Shown here in pieces: positions 33,994 to 43,715 of a stretch of DNA of 64,000 nucleotides (position 1 is its first letter; every line of letters begins with the position of its first letter). Where the stretch lies: assembly GCF_946893725.1 (NCBI RefSeq), contig NZ_CAMPPE010000002.1, positions 1-64,000 of the forward strand. The letters run 5' to 3'. The notes beneath the pieces were generated by a model. The model did not search any database and was not told the origin of the DNA. It saw only the letters and a program-made list of their open reading frames with translations. The translations under genes and the position numbers were made by a program. The stretch is from Anaerococcus sp. Marseille-Q5996. GTDB taxonomy: Bacteria > Bacillota > Clostridia > Tissierellales > Peptoniphilaceae.

Positions 33994-35049
33994 ATGGCAA
34001 TTAATAATGAAAAACCGACTGCCGAAATAAATAAAAGACCAAACTCCACTAGAAACTTAACCCGTGATGAACTTATAAAACTGGAATCTAAACCAAGAAA
34101 TAAAAACAAAGAGCGTTTTAAATTGATATTACCAATAATTGCAGGTATTCTTGCAATTTTGGAATATTTCTTTATGCCAGATTACGATCCTTCAGTAGTA
34201 AAAACAAATCTTTACCCAGGATTTTTGGCAATCCTACTTGCAGTATATATAATCGCCTTACTAATAGGATTAAAAAATGAAAAAGTAAGAGATAGGCTCT
34301 TATACAAATCAAACTTTTATACTTTTGTATTTGTAGTATTAATCTTATATGATATTGCAACTCTTAAAACAGGAAAATTAGACTTGCCATATTTCCCATG
34401 GCTTGATATGATTTTTAATTCGATGAAAGAAGATACAAGCTTCTTGGCAGATTCTGTATTTAGTTCCTTAAAACTACTATTCACAGGTTATATAATAGGA
34501 GCAATACTTGGAATAATTACAGGTATTTTGGCAGGATACTTTGAAAAAGTAAATTACTGGGTAGATCCCTTCTTAAAACTTTTGGGACCAATTCCTACTA
34601 CCACTTGGCTACCAGTTGTAATGGTTCTTGCAATCAACCTTTTCCAAGGAGCGGTATTTATAATTGCCCTTGGAGTTTGGTTTTCAACAACTCTAGCAAC
34701 TATAACAGGTATTAGAAATGTAGAGCCATCTTATTATGAGGCAGCACAAACTCTAGGAGCGACAAATTCGGAACTGGTTCGTAAAATTGCAATAAAATCA
34801 GCAACTCCAAATATTTTCCAAGGGTTAATTGCAGGTATGAGTGCAGCTTGTAATGCGTTAATCGTAGCCGAAATGCTGGGAGTAGAAAGTGGACTTGGTT
34901 GGTATATTACTTGGAAATCCTCATGGGCTGATTATTCAGCAATGTATGGTGCGATTATTTTACTAGCCCTAACATTTATCCTTGTAAATATAATTATCAA
35001 AAAAATAAGCAATAGAGCTTTAAAATGGAAAGTTGGTGGTGTAAGATGA
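33994..35049 (+). CDS. ABC importer permease (SsuC/TauC-like)
   Basis: A 351-residue permease. An N-terminal extension of ~50 charged residues precedes a helix pair. The BPD_transp_1 domain follows (about 150-345), with the EAA loop EPSYYEAAQTLGATNSELVRKIA. AAGGAG precedes the ATG. It overlaps the ATPase gene by four bases (ATGA). Partner of the upstream binding protein. The ligand is unknown, probably organosulfur by regulation. Confidence 0.88.
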   Translation: MAINNEKPTAEINKRPNSTRNLTRDELIKLESKPRNKNKERFKLILPIIAGILAILEYFFMPDYDPSVVKTNLYPGFLAILLAVYIIALLIGLKNEKVRDRLLYKSNFYTFVFVVLILYDIATLKTGKLDLPYFPWLDMIFNSMKEDTSFLADSVFSSLKLLFTGYIIGAILGIITGILAGYFEKVNYWVDPFLKLLGPIPTTTWLPVVMVLAINLFQGAVFIIALGVWFSTTLATITGIRNVEPSYYEAAQTLGATNSELVRKIAIKSATPNIFQGLIAGMSAACNALIVAEMLGVESGLGWYITWKSSWADYSAMYGAIILLALTFILVNIIIKKISNRALKWKVGGVR

Positions 35050-35792
35050 GTAAATTAGAATTTAATAATGTATCAAAATCTTTTATAAGATCAGATAGTA
35101 ATAGCATCACAAACGCCCTAGATGACATAAATTTTGAAATCCATGATGGTGAATTTGTAAGTATAGTTGGGCCTTCTGGTTGTGGTAAATCAACTATTTT
35201 AAGATTGATAGCAGGATTAATTTTCCCAACCACAGGAGAAATATTATTAGATGATAAGGAAATTGTAGGTCCTTCTAGCGAGAGGGGAATGGTATTTCAA
35301 AAATCAACCCTATTTCCATGGCTGACAGTGGGTGAGAATGTAGGATTTTCTGGCGAATTAAAAAATAAAGAAAAAATAAGCCAAGAAATAATTGAAAATA
35401 TGCTAAACAAGGTTGGGCTATTGGATTTTAAAAATTCATATCCATCAAACCTATCAGGTGGCATGGCTCAAAGGGTTTCCTTAATTAGAACTTTAATAAA
35501 TAAACCTGAAGTTCTATTGCTAGATGAGCCACTTGGAGCCTTAGATGCCTTTACCAGAATGAATATGCAAGATGAAATTTTAAAATTATGGAATGAAGAA
35601 AAAAATATGACAATAATGGTAACCCACGATGTTGACGAAGCAGTTTATATGTCAACAAAAGTTATTGTCATGGAACCTCGCCCAGGCAGGGTTAAAAAAA
35701 TAGTTCCAATTGATTTAGAATATCCTAGAAAAAGAACTAGCAAGGAATTTACTGATTATAGAAATGAATTGTTAGAAACACTTGATATATAA
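35046..35792 (+). CDS. ABC importer ATP-binding protein (SsuB/TauB-like)
   Basis: A 248-residue ATPase with Walker A GPSGCGKST, Q-loop FQKSTLFPW, signature LSGGMAQR, Walker B VLLLDEPLGALD and H-loop TVTHDVDEAVY-like (MVTHDVDEAVYMS). ATG 35046 overlaps the permease stop. The longer frame from 35025 is rejected. Last gene of the T-box operon, before a terminator. Confidence 0.92.
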   Translation: MSKLEFNNVSKSFIRSDSNSITNALDDINFEIHDGEFVSIVGPSGCGKSTILRLIAGLIFPTTGEILLDDKEIVGPSSERGMVFQKSTLFPWLTVGENVGFSGELKNKEKISQEIIENMLNKVGLLDFKNSYPSNLSGGMAQRVSLIRTLINKPEVLLLDEPLGALDAFTRMNMQDEILKLWNEEKNMTIMVTHDVDEAVYMSTKVIVMEPRPGRVKKIVPIDLEYPRKRTSKEFTDYRNELLETLDI

Positions 35793-35795
35793 TAG

Positions 35796-35834
35796 AAAAA
35801 AGTGCTAATTATTAATTTAATTAGTGCTTTTTAT
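35796..35834 (+). terminator. Terminator of the T-box importer operon
   Basis: AAAAAGTGCTAATT pairs with AATTAGTGCTTTTT using G-U pairs, followed by further T. Confidence 0.75.
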
Positions 35835-35966
35835 ATTGTAAAATTTATCAAAATATAATTTATAGACCAGGTCTTAAAAATTGATACTTGGCAAGGAAGA
35901 AGTAAAATATATAAATCAAATTGTTCGATTTGAACCTTTGTGCTAAAATTAAGTGAAAGGAATTTT

Positions 35967-36872
35967 ATGGACATTAGTAAAAATATAAATAAGATAGTCA
36001 ATATTTTATTTTACATATGCCTAGTCAGTATTTTAACTATCACAGCAGGAGATAGTTTTTTATTGCTTGCTAGCATACCAATTATTTTTTCTGCTATTGG
36101 CCTAGATAAGGGAATTGGTGAATTTTTAATAGTTTTTGCCAGTTCGTTTTTAATTGGGCTAATATTTGGAGATTTTAAACAAAATATCTTGTTTTTTATC
36201 CCGATTTTACTTTTATCTTTAATACAAATAGGATTAGTAAAATCAAATTTATCTGATAAAGATCAGATATTCATAAACTTTGCCCTAGCAAGCTTGTTAT
36301 TTATTGGAATATATAAATATCAGATGATTAACGAAAATATAACTATCACAGATATGGCAAATGAAATGAAAGAAGTTTTTTCTACAAATCTAGAATATGA
36401 TATTCCAGAAAATATTTATGAACTGTCTTTTGCCCTTTATCCATCTATTTTGTCAGGGCTTGCTATAATTTATAGTTTGTTTTCCTTAAAAATAGTTAGA
36501 AACTTTTTGGCCTACAAAAATAAAGGTGAAGATATTAAAAATCTAAATACCATTAGAATTAGCAAAAAAGATTCTATCTGCCTTATTGCAATTGCTTTAG
36601 TAATCTATTTTGTATTAAGCTTTGCTATAAGTGTGCCAGCAAATTATATATTTGCAAATATTATTGGTATTTTTGCCATACTTTTAATTTTAAATGGTAT
36701 ATTGACCTATGATTACCTAACAATGAGAAAAGCTGGGGCCTTATCCCGTAGTATGAGATGGTTTTTTATCATAATATTTTTCTATTTCTTTATGTTTATC
36801 TTTATTTTGCTAGGCATAAGTGATATATTTATTGATTTTAGGAAAAAGATAAGGAGGATAGATGGAAAATAA
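35967..36872 (+). CDS. DUF2232 (YybS-like) membrane protein
   Basis: A 301-residue polytopic membrane protein with about eight hydrophobic segments, starting MDISKNINKIVNILFY. ATG 35967 has AAAGGAA upstream; the 35940 extension does not. Its place directly before gdpP-rplI-dnaB equals that of yybS in B. subtilis. Function unknown. It overlaps gdpP by 11 bases, so the two are translated together. Confidence 0.75.
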   Translation: MDISKNINKIVNILFYICLVSILTITAGDSFLLLASIPIIFSAIGLDKGIGEFLIVFASSFLIGLIFGDFKQNILFFIPILLLSLIQIGLVKSNLSDKDQIFINFALASLLFIGIYKYQMINENITITDMANEMKEVFSTNLEYDIPENIYELSFALYPSILSGLAIIYSLFSLKIVRNFLAYKNKGEDIKNLNTIRISKKDSICLIAIALVIYFVLSFAISVPANYIFANIIGIFAILLILNGILTYDYLTMRKAGALSRSMRWFFIIIFFYFFMFIFILLGISDIFIDFRKKIRRIDGK

Positions 36873-38868
36873 TTCTAAGAAGGCTAATGAAAATATTTTT
36901 TATACTATGATCCTGCCAGTTATCACTTCGGTATTTGTTTTTTATTATAACCAAATAGCTGGTGCCATAGCTATTTTAGCATGTGGAGCCCTGTATTTTT
37001 ATTTGCAAAACCAAAGAGATTATAATGAAAAAGCCATTCAAAGATATGTAGATGATGTACATTTAAGTTTTGATAGTATCACAAAAAACTTAGTTTTTGA
37101 GATGCCTTTTCCCATCGCAGTTTTAAATGATGGAACAAATATTAAATGGCACAATGGATATTTTAGAAATTTATTTCCTGGTGAAGATTTAGTGGGAGTT
37201 GATATTTCAAATTTAATTCCAGATTTTGAGCATATTAATTTTGAAGATAAGGAAATTATTCAACCTATCACAATCGTAATTGACGAAAAATCAATGCAAT
37301 TTTATTTTTCAACAATTTTTAATGACGAATTAAAAACTACTGAAACTTTTCTATATGGCATTGATAATTCATATGATGAATCTATAAAGCAATTATTTAA
37401 GGATAAGAGACTGGTATTTTTCACAGTTTATCTTGATAATTATGAAGATTTGAGAAGCTCAACTGATTCTGTAAGCAGACCTCAGGTTCTTGGAGCTGTT
37501 GATAGAAAAATCAATGAATATTTTAATGGCCATAATGGTATTGTAAGAAAATACGAAAACGACAGGTATATGGTAATCATGGAATACCAAGATTACCAGC
37601 AAATCCATGATGATAAATTTTCTATTTTGGATGAAATTAGGGAAATAGAGGCTGGAAATACTATAAATCCAACATTATCTATTGGTGCAGGTATTTCAGG
37701 AGCAAATCCAAGTGAAATATATGGTGATTCTAGGGTTGCAATTGAGATTGCTCTTTCTCGTGGAGGAGACCAGGCAGTTGTAAAAATAGATGATAATTAC
37801 GAATATTTTGGTGGAAAATCAAAGGCTACAGAAAAAACCTCAAAAGTAAAATCAAGGGTGATTTCTGGAGCTCTAAGACGAATGATAAATGCATCTACAG
37901 ATGTTTATATTATGGGTCATAATAATCCAGACATGGATTCTTTTGGTTCATCCCTTGGAGTATATGAGGGTGTAAGATTTTTAGGAAAAGATGCATACAT
38001 AGTTTTAAATGAAGTTCCAAGACAAATTGAAAATATGTATCAAAGTACGACAGGGACTCTTGAGGAGCTTAAAGATAATATATTAACAGAAGATCAAGCC
38101 CTTGCCCGAATAAAACCTTCATCGCTTGTAGTTGTTTGTGATAATCACAGAAAAAATTCTACTGAGGCACCTAGCCTAATAGAAAGAACTGATCAAATAT
38201 TTATAATAGACCACCACAGACGTGGAAATGACTATATCAAAAAAGCAACTATTTCTTATATTGAGCCTTATGCATCAAGTGCATCAGAGCTAGTTACAGA
38301 AATACTAAATTATCTTGATGAGGACTTTAAGGCAAGGACATCTATTGCAGAATCACTTCTAGCAGGAATAACTGTTGATACCAAAAATTTTGTTTACCAA
38401 ACAGGTGTCCGTACCTTTGAAGCTGCAAGTATATTAAAACGCTGGGGAGCTGATTCTGTTTATATTAAACGAATGTTTAAAGATGACTTTGAAATTGTAA
38501 AATATAAGTCGGAAGTTATAGCAGATTCGAGTATAGTAAATGATATGATTGCCATAGCTCATTTTAATAGAGATATTGATGGTTCTAGCTTAATTGCAAG
38601 TCAGGCTGCTGATGATTTGCTAACTATAAAGGGTGTGAAAGCATCTTTTGTACTTACAAAAGCTAATAACAAAATCCACATTTCTGGTAGAAGCTTAGGC
38701 GATATATCGGTACAATTAATACTAGAACGTATCGGAGGGGGAGGCCACTTAACCGCGGCTGCAACCCAATTAGACATGAGCATGGAAAATGCCGAAGATA
38801 TGCTAAGAAAAGCAATAAATGAATATTTAAGAGAGGAAGAAGAAAATGAAAGTAATACTAACAGATAA
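36862..38868 (+). CDS. gdpP: Cyclic-di-AMP phosphodiesterase GdpP
   Basis: A 668-residue membrane enzyme that degrades c-di-AMP, controlling potassium and cell-wall homeostasis. Two transmembrane helices (about 12-48), a PAS-like domain (~75-160) and a degenerate GGDEF domain (~165-305, ending SRGGDQAVVK) come first. The DHH domain follows with GHNNPDMDSFG, VVCDNHRK and IIDHHRR, then DHHA1 with GGGGH. All metal ligands of the DHH domain appear intact. It overlaps rplI by 23 bases. Confidence 0.94.
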   Translation: MENNSKKANENIFYTMILPVITSVFVFYYNQIAGAIAILACGALYFYLQNQRDYNEKAIQRYVDDVHLSFDSITKNLVFEMPFPIAVLNDGTNIKWHNGYFRNLFPGEDLVGVDISNLIPDFEHINFEDKEIIQPITIVIDEKSMQFYFSTIFNDELKTTETFLYGIDNSYDESIKQLFKDKRLVFFTVYLDNYEDLRSSTDSVSRPQVLGAVDRKINEYFNGHNGIVRKYENDRYMVIMEYQDYQQIHDDKFSILDEIREIEAGNTINPTLSIGAGISGANPSEIYGDSRVAIEIALSRGGDQAVVKIDDNYEYFGGKSKATEKTSKVKSRVISGALRRMINASTDVYIMGHNNPDMDSFGSSLGVYEGVRFLGKDAYIVLNEVPRQIENMYQSTTGTLEELKDNILTEDQALARIKPSSLVVVCDNHRKNSTEAPSLIERTDQIFIIDHHRRGNDYIKKATISYIEPYASSASELVTEILNYLDEDFKARTSIAESLLAGITVDTKNFVYQTGVRTFEAASILKRWGADSVYIKRMFKDDFEIVKYKSEVIADSSIVNDMIAIAHFNRDIDGSSLIASQAADDLLTIKGVKASFVLTKANNKIHISGRSLGDISVQLILERIGGGGHLTAAATQLDMSMENAEDMLRKAINEYLREEEENESNTNR

Positions 38869-39295
38869 TATTGTAAGAGTAGGTGTAAAAGGGGACCTAG
38901 TAGACGTAAAACCAGGATACTTCAGAAACTACTTAAACCCACAAGGACTTGCTGTAGAAGCTAACAAAAAGAATATGGCTGAGCTTGAAGAAATGCAAGC
39001 ACAATTAAAGGCTGAAGAAGCAGAAAATAGAAAAGAAGCTGAAGAATTAAAAGAAAAAATCGAAGCACTTACAATTACTCAAAAAGTAAATGTTGGTGAA
39101 GATGGCAAACTATTCGGATCAGTAACAAACAAAGACCTTGCAGAAGCACTTGCAGAACAAGGAATCGAAATCGATAGAAAAAGAATCGAAGATGTTGAAA
39201 AAATTGATGGAGCTGGTGAGTTTGAACTAAATGTTAGACTTTATCCAGAAGTAAACGCAAATCTTAAAGTAGAAGTTGTAGCTGAGGTACAATAG
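38846..39295 (+). CDS. rplI: 50S ribosomal protein L9
   Basis: A 149-residue bL9. The N-terminal domain has KVILTDNIVRVGVKGDLVDV and GYFRNYLNPQGLA, with a long central helix (about 40-75) and a C-terminal domain with GSVTNKDLAEAL. GAGGAAG precedes the ATG. It overlaps gdpP and adjoins dnaB. Confidence 0.96.
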   Translation: MKVILTDNIVRVGVKGDLVDVKPGYFRNYLNPQGLAVEANKKNMAELEEMQAQLKAEEAENRKEAEELKEKIEALTITQKVNVGEDGKLFGSVTNKDLAEALAEQGIEIDRKRIEDVEKIDGAGEFELNVRLYPEVNANLKVEVVAEVQ

Positions 39296-40626
39296 TGACA
39301 GAGGCAAGTAGGCCTCTTCCATACGACTTCTTAGCAGAAAAAGCCATCATCGGAAGTATTATCAAAAAAAATGAGACTTTCGATAAGGCAAATCAAATAA
39401 TAAAACCTGTAGACTTTTATGATTCTAGGACGCAGAGGATATATAAATCTATTGTCACAATGTTTGAAAAAGACATTAAGGTTGATGAAATAAGTTTATT
39501 ATCCCAGCTTAAGAATGAAAATATATTACAAGAAGTTGGAGGGGAGGAGTTTATCACTGAGATTACCCTCTCCTCATTTTATACTCCAAATATCGATACA
39601 TACGCAAAAACTGTAAAAGAAAAAGCATTGCTTAGAAGTCTAATAGGGGCAAGTGAAGATATTATGGAGCTTAGCTACAGGCAAAATGAAGATGTTAGCT
39701 CAATATTATCAATGGCTGAGGGAAAGATTTTTGATATTTCCCAAAGCAAGCTAAATGAAGGTTTGATAAAAGTAGCCGATACCCTTGATGAAACAGTTCA
39801 AGTAATCAACGAATTATCCTTAAATGATGGAGATATAACTGGAGTTGCTACAGGACTATCAACAATCGACCTTAAACTTTCAGGCCTGCAACCAGCCCAA
39901 TTGATCCTACTTGCAGCCAGACCTGCCATGGGAAAAACAGCTTTAGGTTTAACTATGGCTTGGAATGCAGCCAGAGAAGGAAAATCAGTAGCTTTTTTCT
40001 CTCTAGAAATGTCCACTCTCCAGCTAAACTACAGACTTTTATCCATGGTAAGTATGATTGACCTAGAGCAGGTCATGAATGGTAGGATAAAGGATGATGA
40101 GTGGGAATTATTATTTAGAGCTACAAAAGAAATTGCTCAAAAAGACATATATGTAGATGAAACTCCAGGAATAACCCTATCTGAAATGAGATCAAAACTT
40201 AAAAGACTCAAGGCTGAAGAAGGTGTTGACCTTGTAGTTATCGACTACCTTCAGTTGATGCAAGCAGACGGTCGCCAAGAAAATAGGCAAAACGAAATTG
40301 CGTCTATTTCTCGTGGTTTAAAATCACTTTCTAAAGAATTAAACTGCCCAATTTTATCCCTTGCCCAATTATCCCGTGAGGCCGACAAAAGAGCTGATCA
40401 CAAACCAATCTTATCAGACCTTAGAGAATCAGGTGCCATTGAGCAGGATGCAGATGTAGTTATGCTTTTATATCGTGAAGATTATTACGATGAAGAAGAA
40501 AATCCCAATATTGCCAAGGTCATAGTTGCCAAGCACAGAAATGGTGCAACAGGAACCCTAGATTTATTTTTCAATAAACCATGTACAACTTTTAGAGACC
40601 TAAGTTATAGGGAAGAAAATGCATAG
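39295..40626 (+). CDS. dnaB: Replicative DNA helicase DnaB
   Basis: A 443-residue hexameric helicase. The N-terminal DnaB domain is about 10-115 (PYDFLAEKAIIGSI). In the RecA-like domain Walker A is LAARPAMGKTA, and GKSVAFFSLEMS, LVVIDYLQLMQ and DLRESGAIEQDADVVMLLYR match DnaB motifs. It starts with GTG that shares its G with the rplI stop; GAGGT lies seven bases upstream. Called dnaC in B. subtilis nomenclature. Confidence 0.96.
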   Translation: MTEASRPLPYDFLAEKAIIGSIIKKNETFDKANQIIKPVDFYDSRTQRIYKSIVTMFEKDIKVDEISLLSQLKNENILQEVGGEEFITEITLSSFYTPNIDTYAKTVKEKALLRSLIGASEDIMELSYRQNEDVSSILSMAEGKIFDISQSKLNEGLIKVADTLDETVQVINELSLNDGDITGVATGLSTIDLKLSGLQPAQLILLAARPAMGKTALGLTMAWNAAREGKSVAFFSLEMSTLQLNYRLLSMVSMIDLEQVMNGRIKDDEWELLFRATKEIAQKDIYVDETPGITLSEMRSKLKRLKAEEGVDLVVIDYLQLMQADGRQENRQNEIASISRGLKSLSKELNCPILSLAQLSREADKRADHKPILSDLRESGAIEQDADVVMLLYREDYYDEEENPNIAKVIVAKHRNGATGTLDLFFNKPCTTFRDLSYREENA

Positions 40627-41191
40627 TAAAAATGAAAAAGCTAGGGTTTACATCGAAAAAATAAATCGTGAAACAGCCCTTGGTTTTAAAAATTGGGGAG
40701 AATTTGATGACCCAAGGCTATCAGGATACAATTATGGTGGACTGACAGATTTTGAAATAAATTTTTGGTACAATTCTGTAACAACACCGCGTAAAAGATA
40801 TTTTGCAGTCAAAAGGATTGAAGATGACAGATTTATTGGATTTATGGGTTTAAAAAACTATAATCCATTGACCAAAAAAGCAAAACTGGGTATAGTTTTT
40901 GATCCGAATTTTGTTTCTTTAGGCTATGGTTATGAAGCCATGTCCGTATTTTTAGATTATTATTTTAATGAGTTAAAATTTAGAGAAATGATTCTTGAAG
41001 TAAATTTATTTAACCAAAGAGCCATAAATCTTTACAAAAAATTGGGTTTTAAGGAGTGCGGCCACACTACAGAAGTTTTTGAAAACCAAAATATAGATTT
41101 TGATCAAAGATATTTTGAGGGCAAAAGAGATATTATATTTTCCAAGATACTAATTATGAACTTAAAAAAGGATGATTATTATGAACTTTAA
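40619..41191 (+). CDS. GNAT family N-acetyltransferase (RimJ/RimL-like)
   Basis: A 190-residue acetyltransferase. The GNAT fold shows FIGFMGLKNYNPLTKKAKLGIVFDPNFVSLGYGYEA (acetyl-CoA loop region) and MILEVNLFNQRAINLYKKLGFKECG (typical end). The target is unknown: a protein N-terminus, ribosomal protein or small molecule. It overlaps dnaB by eight bases and the DnaD-like gene by 11, so it is embedded in a replication block. Confidence 0.82.
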   Translation: MHSKNEKARVYIEKINRETALGFKNWGEFDDPRLSGYNYGGLTDFEINFWYNSVTTPRKRYFAVKRIEDDRFIGFMGLKNYNPLTKKAKLGIVFDPNFVSLGYGYEAMSVFLDYYFNELKFREMILEVNLFNQRAINLYKKLGFKECGHTTEVFENQNIDFDQRYFEGKRDIIFSKILIMNLKKDDYYEL

Positions 41192-41912
41192 GATGCAAGA
41201 TGTAAAGCTTGATTTGGGTACTACAGCTTTTGAAAATATGTTTTTAAATACCTATGTGCAAATGGCAGATGGGGATAGCCTTAAAGTTTTTTTATTAGTA
41301 TACAAGGACATTTATAATACTGGTATTGTAGATAGCAAAAAAATCCAAAAACAATTATCCTTTACTGAAGAAAAATTCAATGAGTGCATAGAATTTTGGG
41401 TAAACATGGGTGTTTTCCGCGAGAAAAAAGATTCAACAGGTCAAAAATATATAGAGATTATATCTCTAAGGCAAATGTATTATGGGGATAATTCAAAATC
41501 AGATAATGAAATTAGCTACGATATTGCTGGCAGAAAATCAATTATGTTTGATAACATCGAAAGAATAATTGATAGAAATCTAACAACAGCAGATATCACT
41601 AGGATCCAAGAAACATTGGCAGATTATAAGGCAGATCCAGAACTAGTGACAGAAGCATTTCGCCAGGGAAAAGTAAATGGCAATATGGATGTAAAATATG
41701 TCCTAGGTTACATAAAAACATGGCGTGACCAAGGAATTTTTACACTAGATGATTTAAAGATGCGTGAAGAAAGGCAAAAACTTGCTCGCAAAAATTCACC
41801 ACGACAGTACAGAAAAAAAACTTCTACAAATGATCATGCAAAAGATTATGCAAAAAAAGCCCGTGAGGAACGTTTTAAAAAAATGCTAGGGGAGGATTTG
41901 AATGGAAACTAA
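41181..41912 (+). CDS. DnaD-domain replication protein
   Basis: A 243-residue protein with a DnaD/DnaB-type C-terminal domain: ITRIQETLADYKADPELVTEAFRQGKVNGNMDVKYVLGYIKTW, followed by a basic tail. The N-terminal half is winged-helix-like. In Firmicutes such proteins work with the helicase loader at initiation and restart. ATG 41181 lies nine bases after AAAAGGA. It overlaps the loader gene by 11 bases. Confidence 0.85.
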   Translation: MNFKMQDVKLDLGTTAFENMFLNTYVQMADGDSLKVFLLVYKDIYNTGIVDSKKIQKQLSFTEEKFNECIEFWVNMGVFREKKDSTGQKYIEIISLRQMYYGDNSKSDNEISYDIAGRKSIMFDNIERIIDRNLTTADITRIQETLADYKADPELVTEAFRQGKVNGNMDVKYVLGYIKTWRDQGIFTLDDLKMREERQKLARKNSPRQYRKKTSTNDHAKDYAKKAREERFKKMLGEDLNGN

Positions 41913-42870
41913 TGGTAAGGTGACAAATATCCTAGCCCAAAGGCGTGAGAAAAATCTAATCGACCAACAAAAACGCATCAGTGAGGTATATAGTAAAATT
42001 CCTAGCATGGAGTCCTTGGATAAAAATATAAAAGAACTAGGATATTCTATAATCCAAGATGGATTAAGAGGACTAAGTACAGAAGAAAAAGAAAATGACC
42101 TTAAAAATCTGAGATTGCAAAAAATTAATATCCTAGAGCAAAATGGTTTTGCCAAAGATTATATGGAAATAAGGTACCATCACCCAATTTGCAAGGATAC
42201 TGGATTTGTAGGTACACAAATGTGTTCTTGTCGCAAGCAGCTTATAATAGATGAAAACTACAACCAATCAAATATCAGGAATTTAATTTCTATAGAAAAC
42301 TTTAGAAATTTTGATGATTCTTTATTTTCTGATAACCCTTACAAAGATTACCCCATAACGCCTTACAAAAATATCCAGCTTATAAAAAAATCCTTGTATG
42401 GATTTATAAATAATTTTGACAAACAAACTGATAATTTATATATTTTTGGAGAAGTGGGCCGTGGCAAAACTTATTTACTAAATGCAATTGCAAAAGAGAT
42501 TCTTGATCGAAATTATTCTGTACTTTATATGACCTCATCAAGACTTTTTAAGTTTTTAAACGACTACAACTGGGCATTTGAAGAAGCTCGTGCAAAACAC
42601 CAAGAACAGTTTGATTTTATCCTAGAATGTGATTTACTAATAATAGATGACCTAGGAAGTGAAGCTTCCAGCAAAAATGATAGCGCAAATTTATTTGAAA
42701 TTGTTAACCATAGAATGATTGCCGGCAAGCCAATTATTTTTTCTACAAATTTTGATGAATCTACTTTATTAGAAACTTATGGAGATAGGATTTTTTCTAG
42801 AATTATAGGAAATAGTGAAGTTTTTGAGATATTTGGGGAAGATTTGAGACTTAAAACAAGAAATTTTTGA
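41902..42870 (+). CDS. DnaC/DnaI-like helicase loader ATPase
   Basis: A 322-residue AAA+ protein. An N-terminal helical region carries a possible zinc cluster (HHPICKDTGFVGTQMCSCRK, about 92-112), as in DnaI. Then come Walker A FGEVGRGKTYLLNAI and Walker B LLIIDDLGSEASSK, a sensor FSTNFDES, and an arginine finger region DRIFSRI. GGGGAGG precedes the ATG. Together with DnaB and the DnaD-like protein this gives a complete loader set. Confidence 0.9.
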   Translation: METNGKVTNILAQRREKNLIDQQKRISEVYSKIPSMESLDKNIKELGYSIIQDGLRGLSTEEKENDLKNLRLQKINILEQNGFAKDYMEIRYHHPICKDTGFVGTQMCSCRKQLIIDENYNQSNIRNLISIENFRNFDDSLFSDNPYKDYPITPYKNIQLIKKSLYGFINNFDKQTDNLYIFGEVGRGKTYLLNAIAKEILDRNYSVLYMTSSRLFKFLNDYNWAFEEARAKHQEQFDFILECDLLIIDDLGSEASSKNDSANLFEIVNHRMIAGKPIIFSTNFDESTLLETYGDRIFSRIIGNSEVFEIFGEDLRLKTRNF

Positions 42871-42877
42871 GGTGACA

Positions 42878-43549
42878 ATGCTAGTTGTAGATAAAAAACA
42901 GATGATAGAAATTGATAAGTACGCCATTAGTGAACTAAAAATTCCTGCCCTAGCCTTGGTTGAAAGAGCTGCCCTTGCTGTTATAAAAAATATCAATCTA
43001 GAAGTTCGAAAAACTTTTGCTATAGTAGTTGGCATTGGTAACAATGGGGCAGATGGGCTTGCTATTGCTAGAAACCTGCTAGCTCGTGAATATTATGTAG
43101 ATATATATATTGTTGGAGATATAGCAAAGGCAAGCAGTGAATTTTTAAAAAATTATGAAGCTGTAAAAAATCTAACAGATAATCTTTATAGTCTAGAAAC
43201 CATTGCAGACTTAGAATTTATGGAAAAAAATCTTTCAAATGTTTCTACAATTATTGAAGGAATATTTGGAACGGGCCTTAATCGCACAATATCTGGAACT
43301 TACGCCTACGTAATTTCACTTATAAATCGTTCTTTAAAATACATTATTTCCATTGATGTACCTTCAGGTCTTGACACTACAAGTGGAGACAGCTGGGGTG
43401 AAATTGTTGATTGTGATTTGATAGTTTCTATGCAGCTGATGAAAAAAGGTGTGTATGAGAGATCAATTTATAAAAACAAATGTATTGTAGAAGATATTGG
43501 CATTCCTCAAAGAGCAATAAATCATGTATTAGATAAGATGGCAAACTAG
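42878..43549 (+). CDS. nnrE: NAD(P)H-hydrate epimerase (YjeF N-terminal domain)
   Basis: A 223-residue YjeF_N domain protein that epimerises R-NAD(P)HX to the S form for repair. GIGNNGADGLAIARNL is the ligand loop. IEGIFGTGLNRTISG and ISIDVPSGLDTTSGD match the family. Unlike many bacterial NnrE proteins, it has no fused ADP-dependent dehydratase (NnrD) domain. ATG 42878 follows GAGGTG; GTG 42872 is within that site. Confidence 0.88.
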   Translation: MLVVDKKQMIEIDKYAISELKIPALALVERAALAVIKNINLEVRKTFAIVVGIGNNGADGLAIARNLLAREYYVDIYIVGDIAKASSEFLKNYEAVKNLTDNLYSLETIADLEFMEKNLSNVSTIIEGIFGTGLNRTISGTYAYVISLINRSLKYIISIDVPSGLDTTSGDSWGEIVDCDLIVSMQLMKKGVYERSIYKNKCIVEDIGIPQRAINHVLDKMAN

Positions 43550-43715
43550 CCATCTTTATTTTTTTTACAAAAGAGGATAAAATATAAAAGTAAAAATATT
43601 TTTGGATATGCTTATGGAGAATTATAATGAAAGTAAAAATTAAATTCTATAAGCTATTTTATTTTTAAATAAAACTTGTATAATAAAAAGTAAAACACTT
43701 AAGCAGGTAAAAGCG

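Noticed and set aside
43627-43668. 13-codon frame with GGAG-like site upstream of brnQ (possible leader peptide)
   Set aside because: It is not enriched in Leu, Ile or Val codons, and no attenuator hairpin follows. Probably chance.
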